From: a bacterium
Lineage (GTDB): Bacteria > Vulcanimicrobiota > Xenobia > Xenobiales > Xenobiaceae
NCBI GenBank assembly: GCA_030535355.1
Contig: JAUNIO010000005.1
Location: 39,575-103,574 of the forward strand
DNA: 64,000 nucleotides
Direction of reading: 5' to 3'
The notes beneath the pieces were generated by a model. That model searched no databases. It was not told where the DNA came from and saw nothing but the letters and a program-made list of their open reading frames with translations. Position numbers and translations under genes: made by a program. This document shows positions 36,492-44,811 of this stretch, one piece after another. Every line of letters starts with the position of its first letter. Position 1 is the stretch's first letter.

Positions 36492-37916
36492 CTACTTACC
36501 GTACTTTTCCCTGAACGCTTTCGCGCCCTCGGCAAAGGCCTTGAAGTTGATCTCATGCAGCTTCGGTTTCAAACCGCGGCGCAGAGCCTCCAGGAATGTC
36601 TCCTCCGGGAATATCTGCGTAGCCGCTTGGAAAGCGCCCAGGCACACCACATTCTTCAGAATGCGCTTGCCCAAATTTTGGGCGATCTCCGAGAAGGGCA
36701 CACCATAAACCTTGACCCCTTCTGGCAGTTCAGGCACTTCAAAGATCACCGTACTGTCGTAGAGAACTATGCCGCCTGGAGCCACAGTACCCGCGAATTT
36801 AACCAGACTTGGCTGGTTGAAGGCCACAAACACGTCGGGCATAGGCGCAGCCGGAGAGAGAACTTCTTCCTTAGCGATGTGCACATCGGCATAAGATGTA
36901 CCGCCACGAGATTCCGGGCCGTAGCTAGGGATATGCGTGGAATCGAAACCTTCCTGCAGACCAGCGCGAGTCAGCAGCAAAGCCGCCGTCTGAGCGCCAT
37001 CACCGCCGGAACCAGCGAACTTAATGGCTATATCTTCGGCATTCAGATGGCTGGGGAAACCTTTAGCAAAGCGCGGCGAAGCTTCAGAACTGGCACCGAT
37101 TTCTTTAAGCAGCGTTTCGGCCTCATAAGGAGCGCGGTTGATCTCAAAAATGTTGGCCTCTTCACTGATATCCTTTTTGACTCCCAAGGGGAAGATGGGC
37201 ACCATCTCCTCCTTAACGCGCTGACTGGCTTTGACAGGATCGAGCTTCAGCTGCACCGGGCACTCGGACAGCACTTCGATGAAGGAGAATCCCTTATTGT
37301 CCATCTGCAGCTGTATGGCTTTTTTAATGGCCTTTTTGGCTTTGACGCGCTGAGCCACATCGAACAAAGCCACGCGCTCCACATAGACTGGGCCATCTAA
37401 ACCGGCGATCATCTCAGCTACCTTCATGGGCTGGCCCATGTTTTCTGTACGTCCGTCGGGACTGGTCGCGGTCACCTGGCCGATCAGCGTGGTCGGAGCC
37501 ATTTGTCCTCCGGTCATGCCGTAAGTGGTGTTATTAATAAATATCACCGTAATCGGTGCCCCCAGTTGAGCGGCAGAAACTATTTCTGCTAAACCTATGG
37601 ACGCCAAGTCGCCGTCGCCCTGATAAGAAATTACGATAGAATCGGGACGGGCCAATTTCTGACCCAGAGCCACCGCTGGAGCGCGTCCATGGGCAGCCTG
37701 CTGATTGCCCACATCCATGTAGTAATAAAGGAATACACTGCAGCCTACCGGAGAGATAGCCACTGTGCGATCCTGAATATCCAGCTCGGCAATAGCTTCG
37801 GACACGAATTTGTGCACCAAGCCATGGCCGCAGCCGGGACAATAGTGGGTAGAATGGCCCTTTATACCCTCGCCATGGGCATGGCGTTCAAAAGTCTCGT
37901 AGAAGACGTGGTTCAT
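36492..37916 (-). CDS. 2-oxoacid:ferredoxin oxidoreductase, fused beta-gamma subunits
   Basis: 474 residues. The N-terminal half is the thiamine-diphosphate beta subunit: YCPGCGHGLVH, GDGDLASIGLAE (ThDP/Mg motif), NNTTYGMTGGQMAP. The C-terminal part from about residue 310 is the gamma domain (IKFAGSGGDGAQTAALLLTR, SYGPESRGGTSYADV). The stop of the upstream alpha-delta gene overlaps its ATG by 4 nt. The enzyme oxidatively decarboxylates a 2-oxoacid to acyl-CoA and reduces ferredoxin. Similarity of the partner to VorB suggests branched-chain 2-oxoacids; 2-oxoglutarate is the alternative. Confidence 0.88.
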   Translation of the reverse strand: MNHVFYETFERHAHGEGIKGHSTHYCPGCGHGLVHKFVSEAIAELDIQDRTVAISPVGCSVFLYYYMDVGNQQAAHGRAPAVALGQKLARPDSIVISYQGDGDLASIGLAEIVSAAQLGAPITVIFINNTTYGMTGGQMAPTTLIGQVTATSPDGRTENMGQPMKVAEMIAGLDGPVYVERVALFDVAQRVKAKKAIKKAIQLQMDNKGFSFIEVLSECPVQLKLDPVKASQRVKEEMVPIFPLGVKKDISEEANIFEINRAPYEAETLLKEIGASSEASPRFAKGFPSHLNAEDIAIKFAGSGGDGAQTAALLLTRAGLQEGFDSTHIPSYGPESRGGTSYADVHIAKEEVLSPAAPMPDVFVAFNQPSLVKFAGTVAPGGIVLYDSTVIFEVPELPEGVKVYGVPFSEIAQNLGKRILKNVVCLGAFQAATQIFPEETFLEALRRGLKPKLHEINFKAFAEGAKAFREKYGK

Positions 37917-39322
37917 GCCTTCACCTCCATATTGAGCACAGCTTGCACGATCTCTTCGCTCTGAGGCAGAACCCCGCCTAAACGCTGGACGTGATCGATT
38001 TGAGGAGTCGGAATACCCGCGTGGCTCAGCGCCAAGCGCAGCTCATTTTCCAGCTGGCCGGGAGAAGCTTCCACGACGACAACTCGCCGCACCGTTCCCT
38101 GCTCTAAAACGGGCTTAAGCTGCTTGATGGGGAAAGGCCAATAAGTAATGGGACGGAAAAGACCGGCTTTAATGCCTTTGGCTCTCAAAGTGCGAATGGC
38201 ACCCTTGGTCATGCGCGCCGGAGTGTTGGCGGCTACGAACAGCACTTCAGCATCGTCAGTCATAAAACAATCAGCGCGCTGCTCATTCTCGGTCATCTCA
38301 GCGTACATAGCGTTGAGCTTCTCGTTAAACTTCTCTAAATCCACATCGGTCAGACGAATAGAAACTATCACATTAGCGCGATGATCGCGGTCACCGGCAG
38401 TAGCCCACTCGGGAATTCCAGGCTCAATCATGTGATCCGGCAATTTCACCTGCCCAGTCACCTGCCCCATATAACCATCGCCTAATACAATTACCGGCTG
38501 ACGATATTTAAACGCCAAATCAAAGGCCAGCATAGTTAAATCGAGCATTTCCTGCGGGCCCTCAGGCGCTAAGGTTATAGCGTGGGTATTGCCATGGCCT
38601 AATCCGCGGCAGGCTAACTTAATGTCACTCTGTTCAGGAGCGATATTGCCGAGACCTGGGCCGCCGCGCATCACGTTGACAAATACACCGGGGACTTCTG
38701 CGCCAATCATATAAGAAATGCCTTCCAGCATTAAGCTGAAACCGGGAGAAGAGGTAAAGGTCATACAGCGCCGGCCAGCACCGCCGCAGCCGTACATATG
38801 ATTAACCGTAGCCACCTCGCTCACGGCCTGCAGGAATACTCCTTTCAGGTGCGGCAAGACTTTAGCCATCAGTTCAGCGCCCTCTGTAGAGGGGGTGATG
38901 GGATAGCCGAAAAAGTGACGGCATCCTGCTAACATAGCCCCAATAGCCGAAGCATACGTACCTTTGATCATCAAAGGCTCAACCTTGGGCAAAGGAATCT
39001 GCTTATCAGGTATAGGAGCAGCTACCGGCAGTTCCTGACGTGGTGCCGCAGCCTGCTCTTCTGCAGGAAGCTCCCAAAAATATTTAATATTGTCGGGATG
39101 CAGAGCATAAGGCTCAGGGCAAGCCGAGAAACAAGTGCCGCAGCCGATACAGTTGTCTAAATTGACATGTACGGGTACACAGCCAGTCTCCGGATTGACT
39201 TCGTTGGTAAATTCAATGCATTTTTTGGGACAAGCCACAATGCAACGGCCGCAGCCCTTGCAATACTGAGGCAGCAAGAACGGCTTAGGACGCGCAGTCT
39301 TGCTGGCATTTACATTAGACAT
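37913..39322 (-). CDS. 2-oxoacid:ferredoxin oxidoreductase, fused delta-alpha subunits (VorB-like)
   Basis: 469 residues. The N-terminus is a delta-type ferredoxin domain with two [4Fe-4S] motifs, CKGCGRCIVACPKKC (21-35) and CIGCGTCFSACPE. A Pro/Ala-rich linker leads to the alpha subunit: MIKGTYASAIGAMLAGC, FFGYPITPSTEGAE, GGPGLGNIAPEQSDI, and VIVLGDGYMGQVTG. The alpha part resembles VorB (3-methyl-2-oxobutanoate oxidoreductase). The four usual subunits are thus carried by two polypeptides here. Products of valine, leucine and isoleucine breakdown could feed the Ptb/Buk enzymes at 12148-15620 (inference). Confidence 0.88.
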   Translation of the reverse strand: MSNVNASKTARPKPFLLPQYCKGCGRCIVACPKKCIEFTNEVNPETGCVPVHVNLDNCIGCGTCFSACPEPYALHPDNIKYFWELPAEEQAAAPRQELPVAAPIPDKQIPLPKVEPLMIKGTYASAIGAMLAGCRHFFGYPITPSTEGAELMAKVLPHLKGVFLQAVSEVATVNHMYGCGGAGRRCMTFTSSPGFSLMLEGISYMIGAEVPGVFVNVMRGGPGLGNIAPEQSDIKLACRGLGHGNTHAITLAPEGPQEMLDLTMLAFDLAFKYRQPVIVLGDGYMGQVTGQVKLPDHMIEPGIPEWATAGDRDHRANVIVSIRLTDVDLEKFNEKLNAMYAEMTENEQRADCFMTDDAEVLFVAANTPARMTKGAIRTLRAKGIKAGLFRPITYWPFPIKQLKPVLEQGTVRRVVVVEASPGQLENELRLALSHAGIPTPQIDHVQRLGGVLPQSEEIVQAVLNMEVKA

Positions 39323-39523
39323 TCACACACATCCTCCATGGGGAGTAGCTCGAATACGAGTTATAAAAAATTCCTGTTATTACAAGATACCCCTGCTCTA
39401 AGAACCCAAATTTAAAAAAAGGATAAAAGCAAAACTACATGAATCTTTTTGGCGTTTTAAACCACATTTAAAAAATAATTGGCCAAACACAATTGATATC
39501 TGTCGGTCTAGCCCCATGCGCTG

Positions 39524-39670
39524 TTAGCCCAGCGATAGAATAGCGCCCAACAGCGCAGTTATAGGTTCTATCGCGTAAGTTAATGCATCCAGATAGTCCA
39601 GGGTCAGATACGGATAAGTCATGATTGTGCCAAGGCCTAGCAGTATTGCAAAGCAGGACAAATCTTCATG
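39524..39670 (-). pseudogene. Remnant of an EamA/DMT-type transporter C-terminus
   Basis: A minus-strand frame open from just after a TAA at about 39671-39673 to a TAA at 39524-39526. It reads CFAILLGLGTIMTYPYL and then DALTYAIEPITALLGAILS, the pattern of the last helices of EamA (drug/metabolite) transporters, whose next residues would be G-E. The upstream part of the gene is missing and its 5' side overlaps the lexA start on the other strand. It may be a relic. The surrounding 39323-39667 gap holds nothing else I recognise. Confidence 0.35.
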
Positions 39671-40234
39671 TTACAGCGAGACAGCAAAATCCAGTCTTTA
39701 ACGGAACGCCAAGCGGAGATACTTCGTTACGTACACGCTTATATAAGCGAACGCGGTTTTGCACCTTCTATACGCGAAATTGGCGATGCCGTCCAGCTGT
39801 CTTCCAGTTCAACGGTCCACAGCCATCTGAACTCCCTAATTGAAAAGGGGTTTATCCGCCGCAATCCTTCGAAGCCGCGCTCTCTCGAAGTCATCAATTG
39901 GGAGCAAGCTCTGGCCGCTATGCCTAGACACCGCTCTGCTGCCTCCGGTCAATCCCAGGTCTCACAGCTAGACCTCAGCAACTTCATCAATAAAGCAGCT
40001 AATTCCCTAATTTACCGCATTAGTTCTGATCGCTATGTCGATCAGGCCATTATGCCTGGTGACATGGTTATCGTCGATCCCAGCCAAGCGGCCGCCGACG
40101 GCGATATGGTCCTGACCCAAGAAGCCAAACGGGAGCCGGAGATTCACACTTATTCTGCCGCTCAGCAGGTCAGCGGTGTAGTTGGGCGCGTAGCTGGGGT
40201 AATCCGTACACTGCCACATCCTTTAAATTCCTAG
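39668..40234 (+). CDS. lexA: LexA-family repressor lacking the catalytic serine
   Basis: 188 residues. The N-terminal winged-helix is a clear LexA DNA-binding domain (LTERQAEILRYVHAYISERG, then APSIREIGDAVQLSSSSTVH, helix-turn-helix at about 28-60). The C-terminal S24-like domain keeps PGDMVIVD and the final VVGRVAGVIR but lost key parts: the GDSM serine aligns with Arg 122 (SDRY), no Lys aligns with the catalytic lysine, and no Ala-Gly cleavage pair is seen in the linker. Self-cleavage after DNA damage is therefore unlikely. It may repress through another signal. A cobalamin adenosyltransferase gene follows 17 bp downstream, probably in the same transcript. No SOS box was identified. Confidence 0.85.
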   Translation: MLQRDSKIQSLTERQAEILRYVHAYISERGFAPSIREIGDAVQLSSSSTVHSHLNSLIEKGFIRRNPSKPRSLEVINWEQALAAMPRHRSAASGQSQVSQLDLSNFINKAANSLIYRISSDRYVDQAIMPGDMVIVDPSQAAADGDMVLTQEAKREPEIHTYSAAQQVSGVVGRVAGVIRTLPHPLNS

Positions 40235-40251
40235 TTAAACTTCTTAGCCTT

Positions 40252-40782
40252 ATGTCTATAACTACCAAAACTGGCGATACCGGCATGACCTCCTTAATCG
40301 GAGGTAAGCGCATTTCCAAAGCTTCTCTCCGCGTCAGCGCATATGGAGATATTGATGAGCTCAGCTCTAATTTAGGCTTAGCTGCTGCCTATGCCACTTC
40401 TGCTTGCCCTGAATTAGCTTCTGAGCTGCATAATATTCAGCGCGACCTCTTTCTGCTAGCCGCTGATTTTGCGTCCAATTCTCCAGACCATTTCCGCATC
40501 GGCGCTGAACATATCGAACATCTGGAAGCACTCAGCCAAAAACTGGAAGCACAGATTCCACCGCAGCGCTGTTTCTTGATTCCTGGAGGATGCTTGGCCG
40601 CCGCCCAGCTGCACGTAGCCCGCACAGTCTGCCGCCGCGCTGAGCGTCAGGCAATAGCTTTGCAAAACGAAGAAACCGTCAGCGCTAAGGGATTAGTTTA
40701 TCTCAACAGGCTGTCAGACTACCTGTACTTAGCCGCTAGAACCGCTAATCACAGAAGCGGAATTGAAGATATTAAAGCTTAG
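40252..40782 (+). CDS. ATP:cob(I)alamin adenosyltransferase (PduO type)
   Basis: 176 residues. Makes adenosylcobalamin by adding the 5'-deoxyadenosyl group to cob(I)alamin. Family motifs: TKTGDTGMTSLIGGKRISK (ATP site), RVSAYGDIDELSSNLG, and RTVCRRAERQA followed by YLNRLSDYLYLAAR. Normal length. It follows the lexA-like gene closely, and the ATG at 40252 lies near the lexA stop. AdoCbl would serve mutases or other fermentative enzymes not seen in the window. Confidence 0.93.
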   Translation: MSITTKTGDTGMTSLIGGKRISKASLRVSAYGDIDELSSNLGLAAAYATSACPELASELHNIQRDLFLLAADFASNSPDHFRIGAEHIEHLEALSQKLEAQIPPQRCFLIPGGCLAAAQLHVARTVCRRAERQAIALQNEETVSAKGLVYLNRLSDYLYLAARTANHRSGIEDIKA

Positions 40783-40830
40783 GAGTTCACCTCTGCCGCA
40801 AGCGGCATCTCCACCTCCCATCCGCAGCAT

Positions 40831-40899
40831 CTCCCCCTCCCTTCCTTTAGGGGGAGTCAGATAGTTCGCTAGTTAGCTGATCGCTAGCTAAATGATATT
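40831..40899 (+). repeat. Dispersed intergenic repeat, arm L copy
   Basis: ctccccctcccttcctttag, ggggagtcagatagttcgct, agttagctgatcgctagc, taaatgatatt. Reverse complement of bases about 50800-50867 of the complete element, with the terminal inverted repeat. It lies in the 286-bp gap before rpsT. Confidence 0.75.
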
Positions 40900-41009
40900 A
40901 CCTTTAGGGGAAGGAAAGCAGACAGCCAACTTAATGATCTAAAAAAGGTGTTATCCTTTTTTCAAAGCGCATAGATAAAGGATTTATCCTCTTTTTTTCT
41001 TAAAACCCC

Positions 41010-41038
41010 TTGCACAGCAGCCAAAGCGGTGCTATAAT
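41010..41038 (+). promoter_or_regulatory. Sigma-70-type promoter of rpsT
   Basis: TTGCAC at 41010-41015 and TATAAT at 41033-41038 with a 17-bp spacer. Transcription would start near 41045, leaving a short leader before the ribosome site GGAGG (41055-41059). Confidence 0.85.
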
Positions 41039-41068
41039 CCCCCCGTAATTTTATGGAGGTCCGTTATA

Positions 41069-41353
41069 ATGGCCGAAACCGCAAAAAAGAAAGTTAAAAC
41101 TCCCGAGAAGATGGTCTTGGTGCAGGAGCGCCGCCGTAAACATAACCGCAGCATCAACACCCGCGTAAAGAACACCTTCAAAGAGGCTCTGGCCAGCCTC
41201 GAGAGCGAAGCCGACACCGCTAAGGCTGTAAGTACCGCTTTTTCCGCTATTGACCGCGCCGTATCCAAGGGCGTTATTCACAAGAATAAAGCAGCCCGCC
41301 GCAAATCCCGCTTAGCGAAGAAAATCAACGCCGCTATGGCTGAAGAGAACTAA
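41069..41353 (+). CDS. rpsT: Ribosomal protein bS20
   Basis: 94-residue very basic protein of the small ribosomal subunit that binds 16S rRNA. Typical S20 sequence: ERRRKHNRSINTRVKNTFK, then AFSAIDRAVSKGVIHKNKAA and RRKSRLAKKINAAM. GGAGG lies 9 nt before the ATG, with a good promoter at 41010-41038 and a terminator at 41380-41430, so it is a single-gene unit. Confidence 0.97.
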   Translation: MAETAKKKVKTPEKMVLVQERRRKHNRSINTRVKNTFKEALASLESEADTAKAVSTAFSAIDRAVSKGVIHKNKAARRKSRLAKKINAAMAEEN

Positions 41354-41379
41354 TTACAAATCTCTTATTCAGTAAATAT

Positions 41380-41430
41380 AAAGCGCTCTCTCGTTAAGGC
41401 AAAGACGCCGATAAACGAAGAGCGCTTTTT
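41380..41430 (+). terminator. Terminator of rpsT
   Basis: Inverted repeat with outer stem aaagcgctc / gagcgcttt, extended by inner tcgtt/aacga, followed by T-rich DNA (gcttttt). It lies 26 bp after the rpsT stop. Confidence 0.85.
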
Positions 41431-41626
41431 GATTGCTCTGATTGCCAACAGAATATTTTCTACTTCCAGCTGCTTATCCCAGCTGCTACGGTTTCTCCCT
41501 TCTCCCATCCATTTAGCGTTCTTCATCTTCGGCCACCAGCACCATATTCTATTCTGGCACTAGTACAACATATACAAGCAATTATTTCACATCACGTAAA
41601 AACTTAGATGATGGAGTTGCCAGAAC

Positions 41627-41908
41627 CTATCGCATAGCACCTTCAACAGCCATACCTTCTTGCTCCATTAAAGCAATCGCACATGTCTTGAGCAACTTGC
41701 CGCCAGTATCAAATTCAAACAGATCGCAAACCTCGGGATCGCAACAATAACCACCTTGCGCTATATCAAAATGCTCTATTAATTCGTCGGGGACTTGTTC
41801 TCAGCTAACCCCAGCTACCTGCAGTTGCCAGGCCATATCTTCATCATCAAAATTACTAATAACTTCAGAACGATGAAGGTGTGCTTTACGGGCAATATAT
41901 TCAATCAG
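41627..41908 (-). pseudogene. Broken ORF with one internal TGA, family not recognised
   Basis: Minus-strand frame reading LIEYIARKAHLHRSEVI..., DDEDMAWQLQVAGVS, TGA (41803-41801), then EQVPDELIEHFDIAQGGY and CCDPEVCDLFEFDTGGKLL, ending at TAG (41629-41627). Codon use looks coding, and translation over both parts is coherent. There is no plausible start: the frame begins after another TGA at 41911-41909. It is probably a decayed gene; Sec read-through is less likely because no Sec structure was seen. The remainder of the 640-bp gap (41440-41620 and 41920-42090) shows nothing I recognise. Confidence 0.45.
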
Positions 41909-42098
41909 TCAGCAGAACAGAACTGGCCTGTTTAAAATACTGCTAAAATACTCACAAAAAGAAACAGATGTTCACTATTTTTAACAAAACATATTGATTT
42001 TTACCCAGATTACTGCTATTATTTTTTCAACATATAAAACAAAAACAGCCCCAACTACAACCCTAACTATTGACCCATTTTGTTTAGGTAGATTAATT

Positions 42099-43415
42099 GT
42101 GCCCATTAATTATCGTACCATTCTGCACAGCGATCTCAACAGTTTTTTCGCCTCAGTAGAGATCGCTCTCAACCCTTCCCTGCGCGGCAAAGCTGTAGCG
42201 GTCTGCGGTTCCCAGGAGGACCGCCATGGCATCGTCCTAGCCAAATCCGAACCCGCCAAACGCGCCGGCATCAAGACTGGCATGGCCAACTGGCAAGCCC
42301 AGCAGCTTTGCCCTCAGCTTATAATAGTTCACCCTCACTACGACCAATATAAAAAATATTCCGAAATCGTGCGCCATATTTATCAGCGTTATAGCAATCT
42401 GGTGGAGCCTTATGGCATGGATGAATGCTGGATAGATGTCAGCGCCAGCCAGCTCATCGGCAGCGATGGCCTGCAGATCGCCGAAGATATACGCCAGACC
42501 GTCAAAAAGGAGACCGGACTGACAGTCAGCATAGGCATTTCATTTACCAAAAGTTTCGCTAAGCTGGGATCGGATATGAAAAAACCCGACGCCATCACTG
42601 TATTATCCCCGCAGAATTTCCGCGAGAAGGTCTGGCCGCTCCCCGTTAATGAGCTTATTTTCGTCGGCCGGGCTACTACGCACAAACTGCGCCAATACGG
42701 TATTCGCACCATCGGCGCTCTGGCTCAGGCTCCCTGTGAATTTGTGCAGCGCCTTCTCGGCCAAAACGGCCTCAAACTGTGGCAGGCGGCCAATGGACTG
42801 GATGCATCCCGCGTCATGCCCATGGACTTTTGCGCTCCTATAAAATCGCTCAGCCACGGTACCACCTGTACGGCCGATTTGCGCAGTGAACAGGAAATTT
42901 GGCAGCTAATTCTATATCTTATGCAAAAATTAGGCGCAAAACTGCTCAGCCATAACTTACGCGCTTACGGAGTTTCTCTTTGCATTAGGGACAGCAATCT
43001 GCTGTTCCACAGCTATCAGTGCAGTCTTAGCACCCCCACCCAAAATCCAGCAGTTTTATCCCGCGCCTGCTGGCAGCTCTTTCAGAGCCATTACCACTGG
43101 CCCGCCCCAGTGCGCGCCCTTACCGTAGGGGCAACCAAATTATCATCCGCGCTCCTACCCTATCAGCTCAGCTTATTTGAGCCCTTGGCCGAAGAGAGCC
43201 CTAACTGCAGCCCGACCTCTTCAGGGCTATCTTCTCGTCTAATACCAGTCCAGCCCTCAATATCTGCCGAACGCCAGGATGCTTTTTGCCAAGCCGTAGA
43301 ACAAATCCGGCAAAAGTTCGGCGCACACGCTATCCGCCCCGCCGTCTTGCTCAGCAGCCTGCCCCTGCCCAAAATTCCCAATGAGTCTCAGATGCCAAGC
43401 CAAATGTATATTTAA
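42099..43415 (+). CDS. dinB: DNA polymerase IV (Y family)
   Basis: 438 residues from a GTG at 42099; the frame is open 35 codons further up but that stretch is A/T-rich and not family-like. The catalytic metal sites are ILHSDLNSFFASVE and GMDECWIDVS; also SIGISFTKSFAKLGSDMKKP and the helix-hairpin-helix part (LRQYGIRTIGALAQ). The clamp-binding motif QLSLF is near the C-terminus, followed by an unusual tail of about 80 residues. Error-prone lesion bypass polymerase. It is the kind of gene LexA regulates, but no operator was found. Confidence 0.9.
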   Translation: MPINYRTILHSDLNSFFASVEIALNPSLRGKAVAVCGSQEDRHGIVLAKSEPAKRAGIKTGMANWQAQQLCPQLIIVHPHYDQYKKYSEIVRHIYQRYSNLVEPYGMDECWIDVSASQLIGSDGLQIAEDIRQTVKKETGLTVSIGISFTKSFAKLGSDMKKPDAITVLSPQNFREKVWPLPVNELIFVGRATTHKLRQYGIRTIGALAQAPCEFVQRLLGQNGLKLWQAANGLDASRVMPMDFCAPIKSLSHGTTCTADLRSEQEIWQLILYLMQKLGAKLLSHNLRAYGVSLCIRDSNLLFHSYQCSLSTPTQNPAVLSRACWQLFQSHYHWPAPVRALTVGATKLSSALLPYQLSLFEPLAEESPNCSPTSSGLSSRLIPVQPSISAERQDAFCQAVEQIRQKFGAHAIRPAVLLSSLPLPKIPNESQMPSQMYI

Positions 43416-43584
43416 AAAGTACATTACATCAGGTTAAATAGCGTTGGCAAAATTTTGGAAATATTGAAGCAACCATTTATTTACACCAATATAATATCTA
43501 GTTAACATATTTGCTTTATGATTAAAAAAGACAAGCGTCACAGATACGTTTACTTAGTTTGTAAATTTAATTAAGGGGGGAGAC

Positions 43585-44712
43585 ATGGAACACACCTACC
43601 GACCATTCGTCCACGATCCTAATACCCAGTGCGCAGAGCACCGCGCCTGGCTGACTTTATCGCAGACAGAGGGGCTAAATCTTAAAGATTTATGGAAATA
43701 TATCTCTCTGTACAGCTATGCGCAAAAAGTATTGGAACATTTGCGGCACAAACGCGAACAAGGCGCTCTCACCAAAATCCGCATACCACCCGACGCTAAG
43801 GCAGCCGCTCTAGAAGAGCACGCTCATCGCCGGCGAGAGCGCATACTAACTCCCGCCGACAGCGAATATCCCCGGCAGCTCTTTGATCTGCCTCAGCCGC
43901 CAGCAGCGCTTTTTGTGGCTGGGCAGCGCAGTCTGCAGGCCCACAATCAGATATCCATCGTCGGCTCCCGCTTAGCTACCCCTTACGGTATGTCGCTTTC
44001 CGCCACATTAGCCCGCAATCTGGCTGAACGGGGCGTCGTCATCACCAGCGGCTTAGCCCGCGGCATCGACGCTCAGGCTCACCGCGGTGCCTTAAAGGGC
44101 GGCGGTCACACTATCGCCGTTATCGGCAGCGGCTTAGACGTGTACTATCCCCGAGAAAATACCCGCCTGCAAAAACGTCTGACTGAAGAAGGCAATGTTG
44201 TCAGCGAATATGCCTACGGCAGCCCTCCCAATGCCTGGCATTTTCCGGCCCGCAACCGCATAATCGCTGCCCTGTCGCTGGGCACTATAATCGTCCAGGC
44301 TTCCACTCACAGCGGCGCTTTGATCACCGCTAATCTCGCCAACGACTTGGGGCGCGAAGTTATGGTTGTGCCCGGTGCCATAGATGTCAGACAAAGCAGC
44401 GGGTGTCTACAGCTTCTTTTGGAAGGTGCGAATCCTGTGCGCCACGTTTGCGATGTTTTCGACGTACTCAAAGTATTTGAAGACAGCGCGGCCCAACCGC
44501 AGTCTAAAGATATAAATAACACGCACAGCAAAGATCTGTCAGCTGCCGCCCGCCAGCTTCTGCACATTATATCTCCCCGAGGAGACACCGTAGATAGTTT
44601 AGCAGAAAAATGCAGCTTATCTCCCGGACTAATAGCAGCAATTCTGCACCAACTGGGGATCACAGGTTACGTTCAGTCACTGCCTGAAGGTATGTGGATC
44701 CCCACATTTTAA
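43585..44712 (+). CDS. dprA: DNA processing protein A (DprA/Smf)
   Basis: 375 residues. Binds incoming single-stranded DNA and loads RecA in natural transformation. Rossmann core: ISIVGSRLATPYGM, GLARGIDAQAHRGALKGGG, GSGLDVYYPREN, NAWHFPARNRIIAALS, and LVVPGAIDVR-like VVPGAIDV. An extended N-terminus and a winged-helix-like C-terminus (SLAEKCSLSPGLIAAILHQL) are present. GGGGGGAGA stands ahead of the ATG. Its presence, with type IV pilus ATPases 10 kb away, suggests a competence-capable ancestor. No comEC is in the window. Confidence 0.93.
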   Translation: MEHTYRPFVHDPNTQCAEHRAWLTLSQTEGLNLKDLWKYISLYSYAQKVLEHLRHKREQGALTKIRIPPDAKAAALEEHAHRRRERILTPADSEYPRQLFDLPQPPAALFVAGQRSLQAHNQISIVGSRLATPYGMSLSATLARNLAERGVVITSGLARGIDAQAHRGALKGGGHTIAVIGSGLDVYYPRENTRLQKRLTEEGNVVSEYAYGSPPNAWHFPARNRIIAALSLGTIIVQASTHSGALITANLANDLGREVMVVPGAIDVRQSSGCLQLLLEGANPVRHVCDVFDVLKVFEDSAAQPQSKDINNTHSKDLSAAARQLLHIISPRGDTVDSLAEKCSLSPGLIAAILHQLGITGYVQSLPEGMWIPTF

Positions 44713-44811
44713 TGGTAACTTAGACGCTTACTTTTAATACACCCAAGCGAACATCGGCCTAAAAGCCCAGGTTCGGCAGGAAATCGGCAGCAAAATCGTA
44801 AAAATCTGCTC

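Noticed and set aside
37534..37842. Frame within the beta-gamma oxidoreductase gene on the same strand
   Set aside because: Out-of-frame shadow of a clear enzyme domain.
41801..41803. TGA as selenocysteine codon
   Set aside because: No start codon, no hairpin resembling a bacterial SECIS recognised after the TGA, and no Sec-protein family matched.
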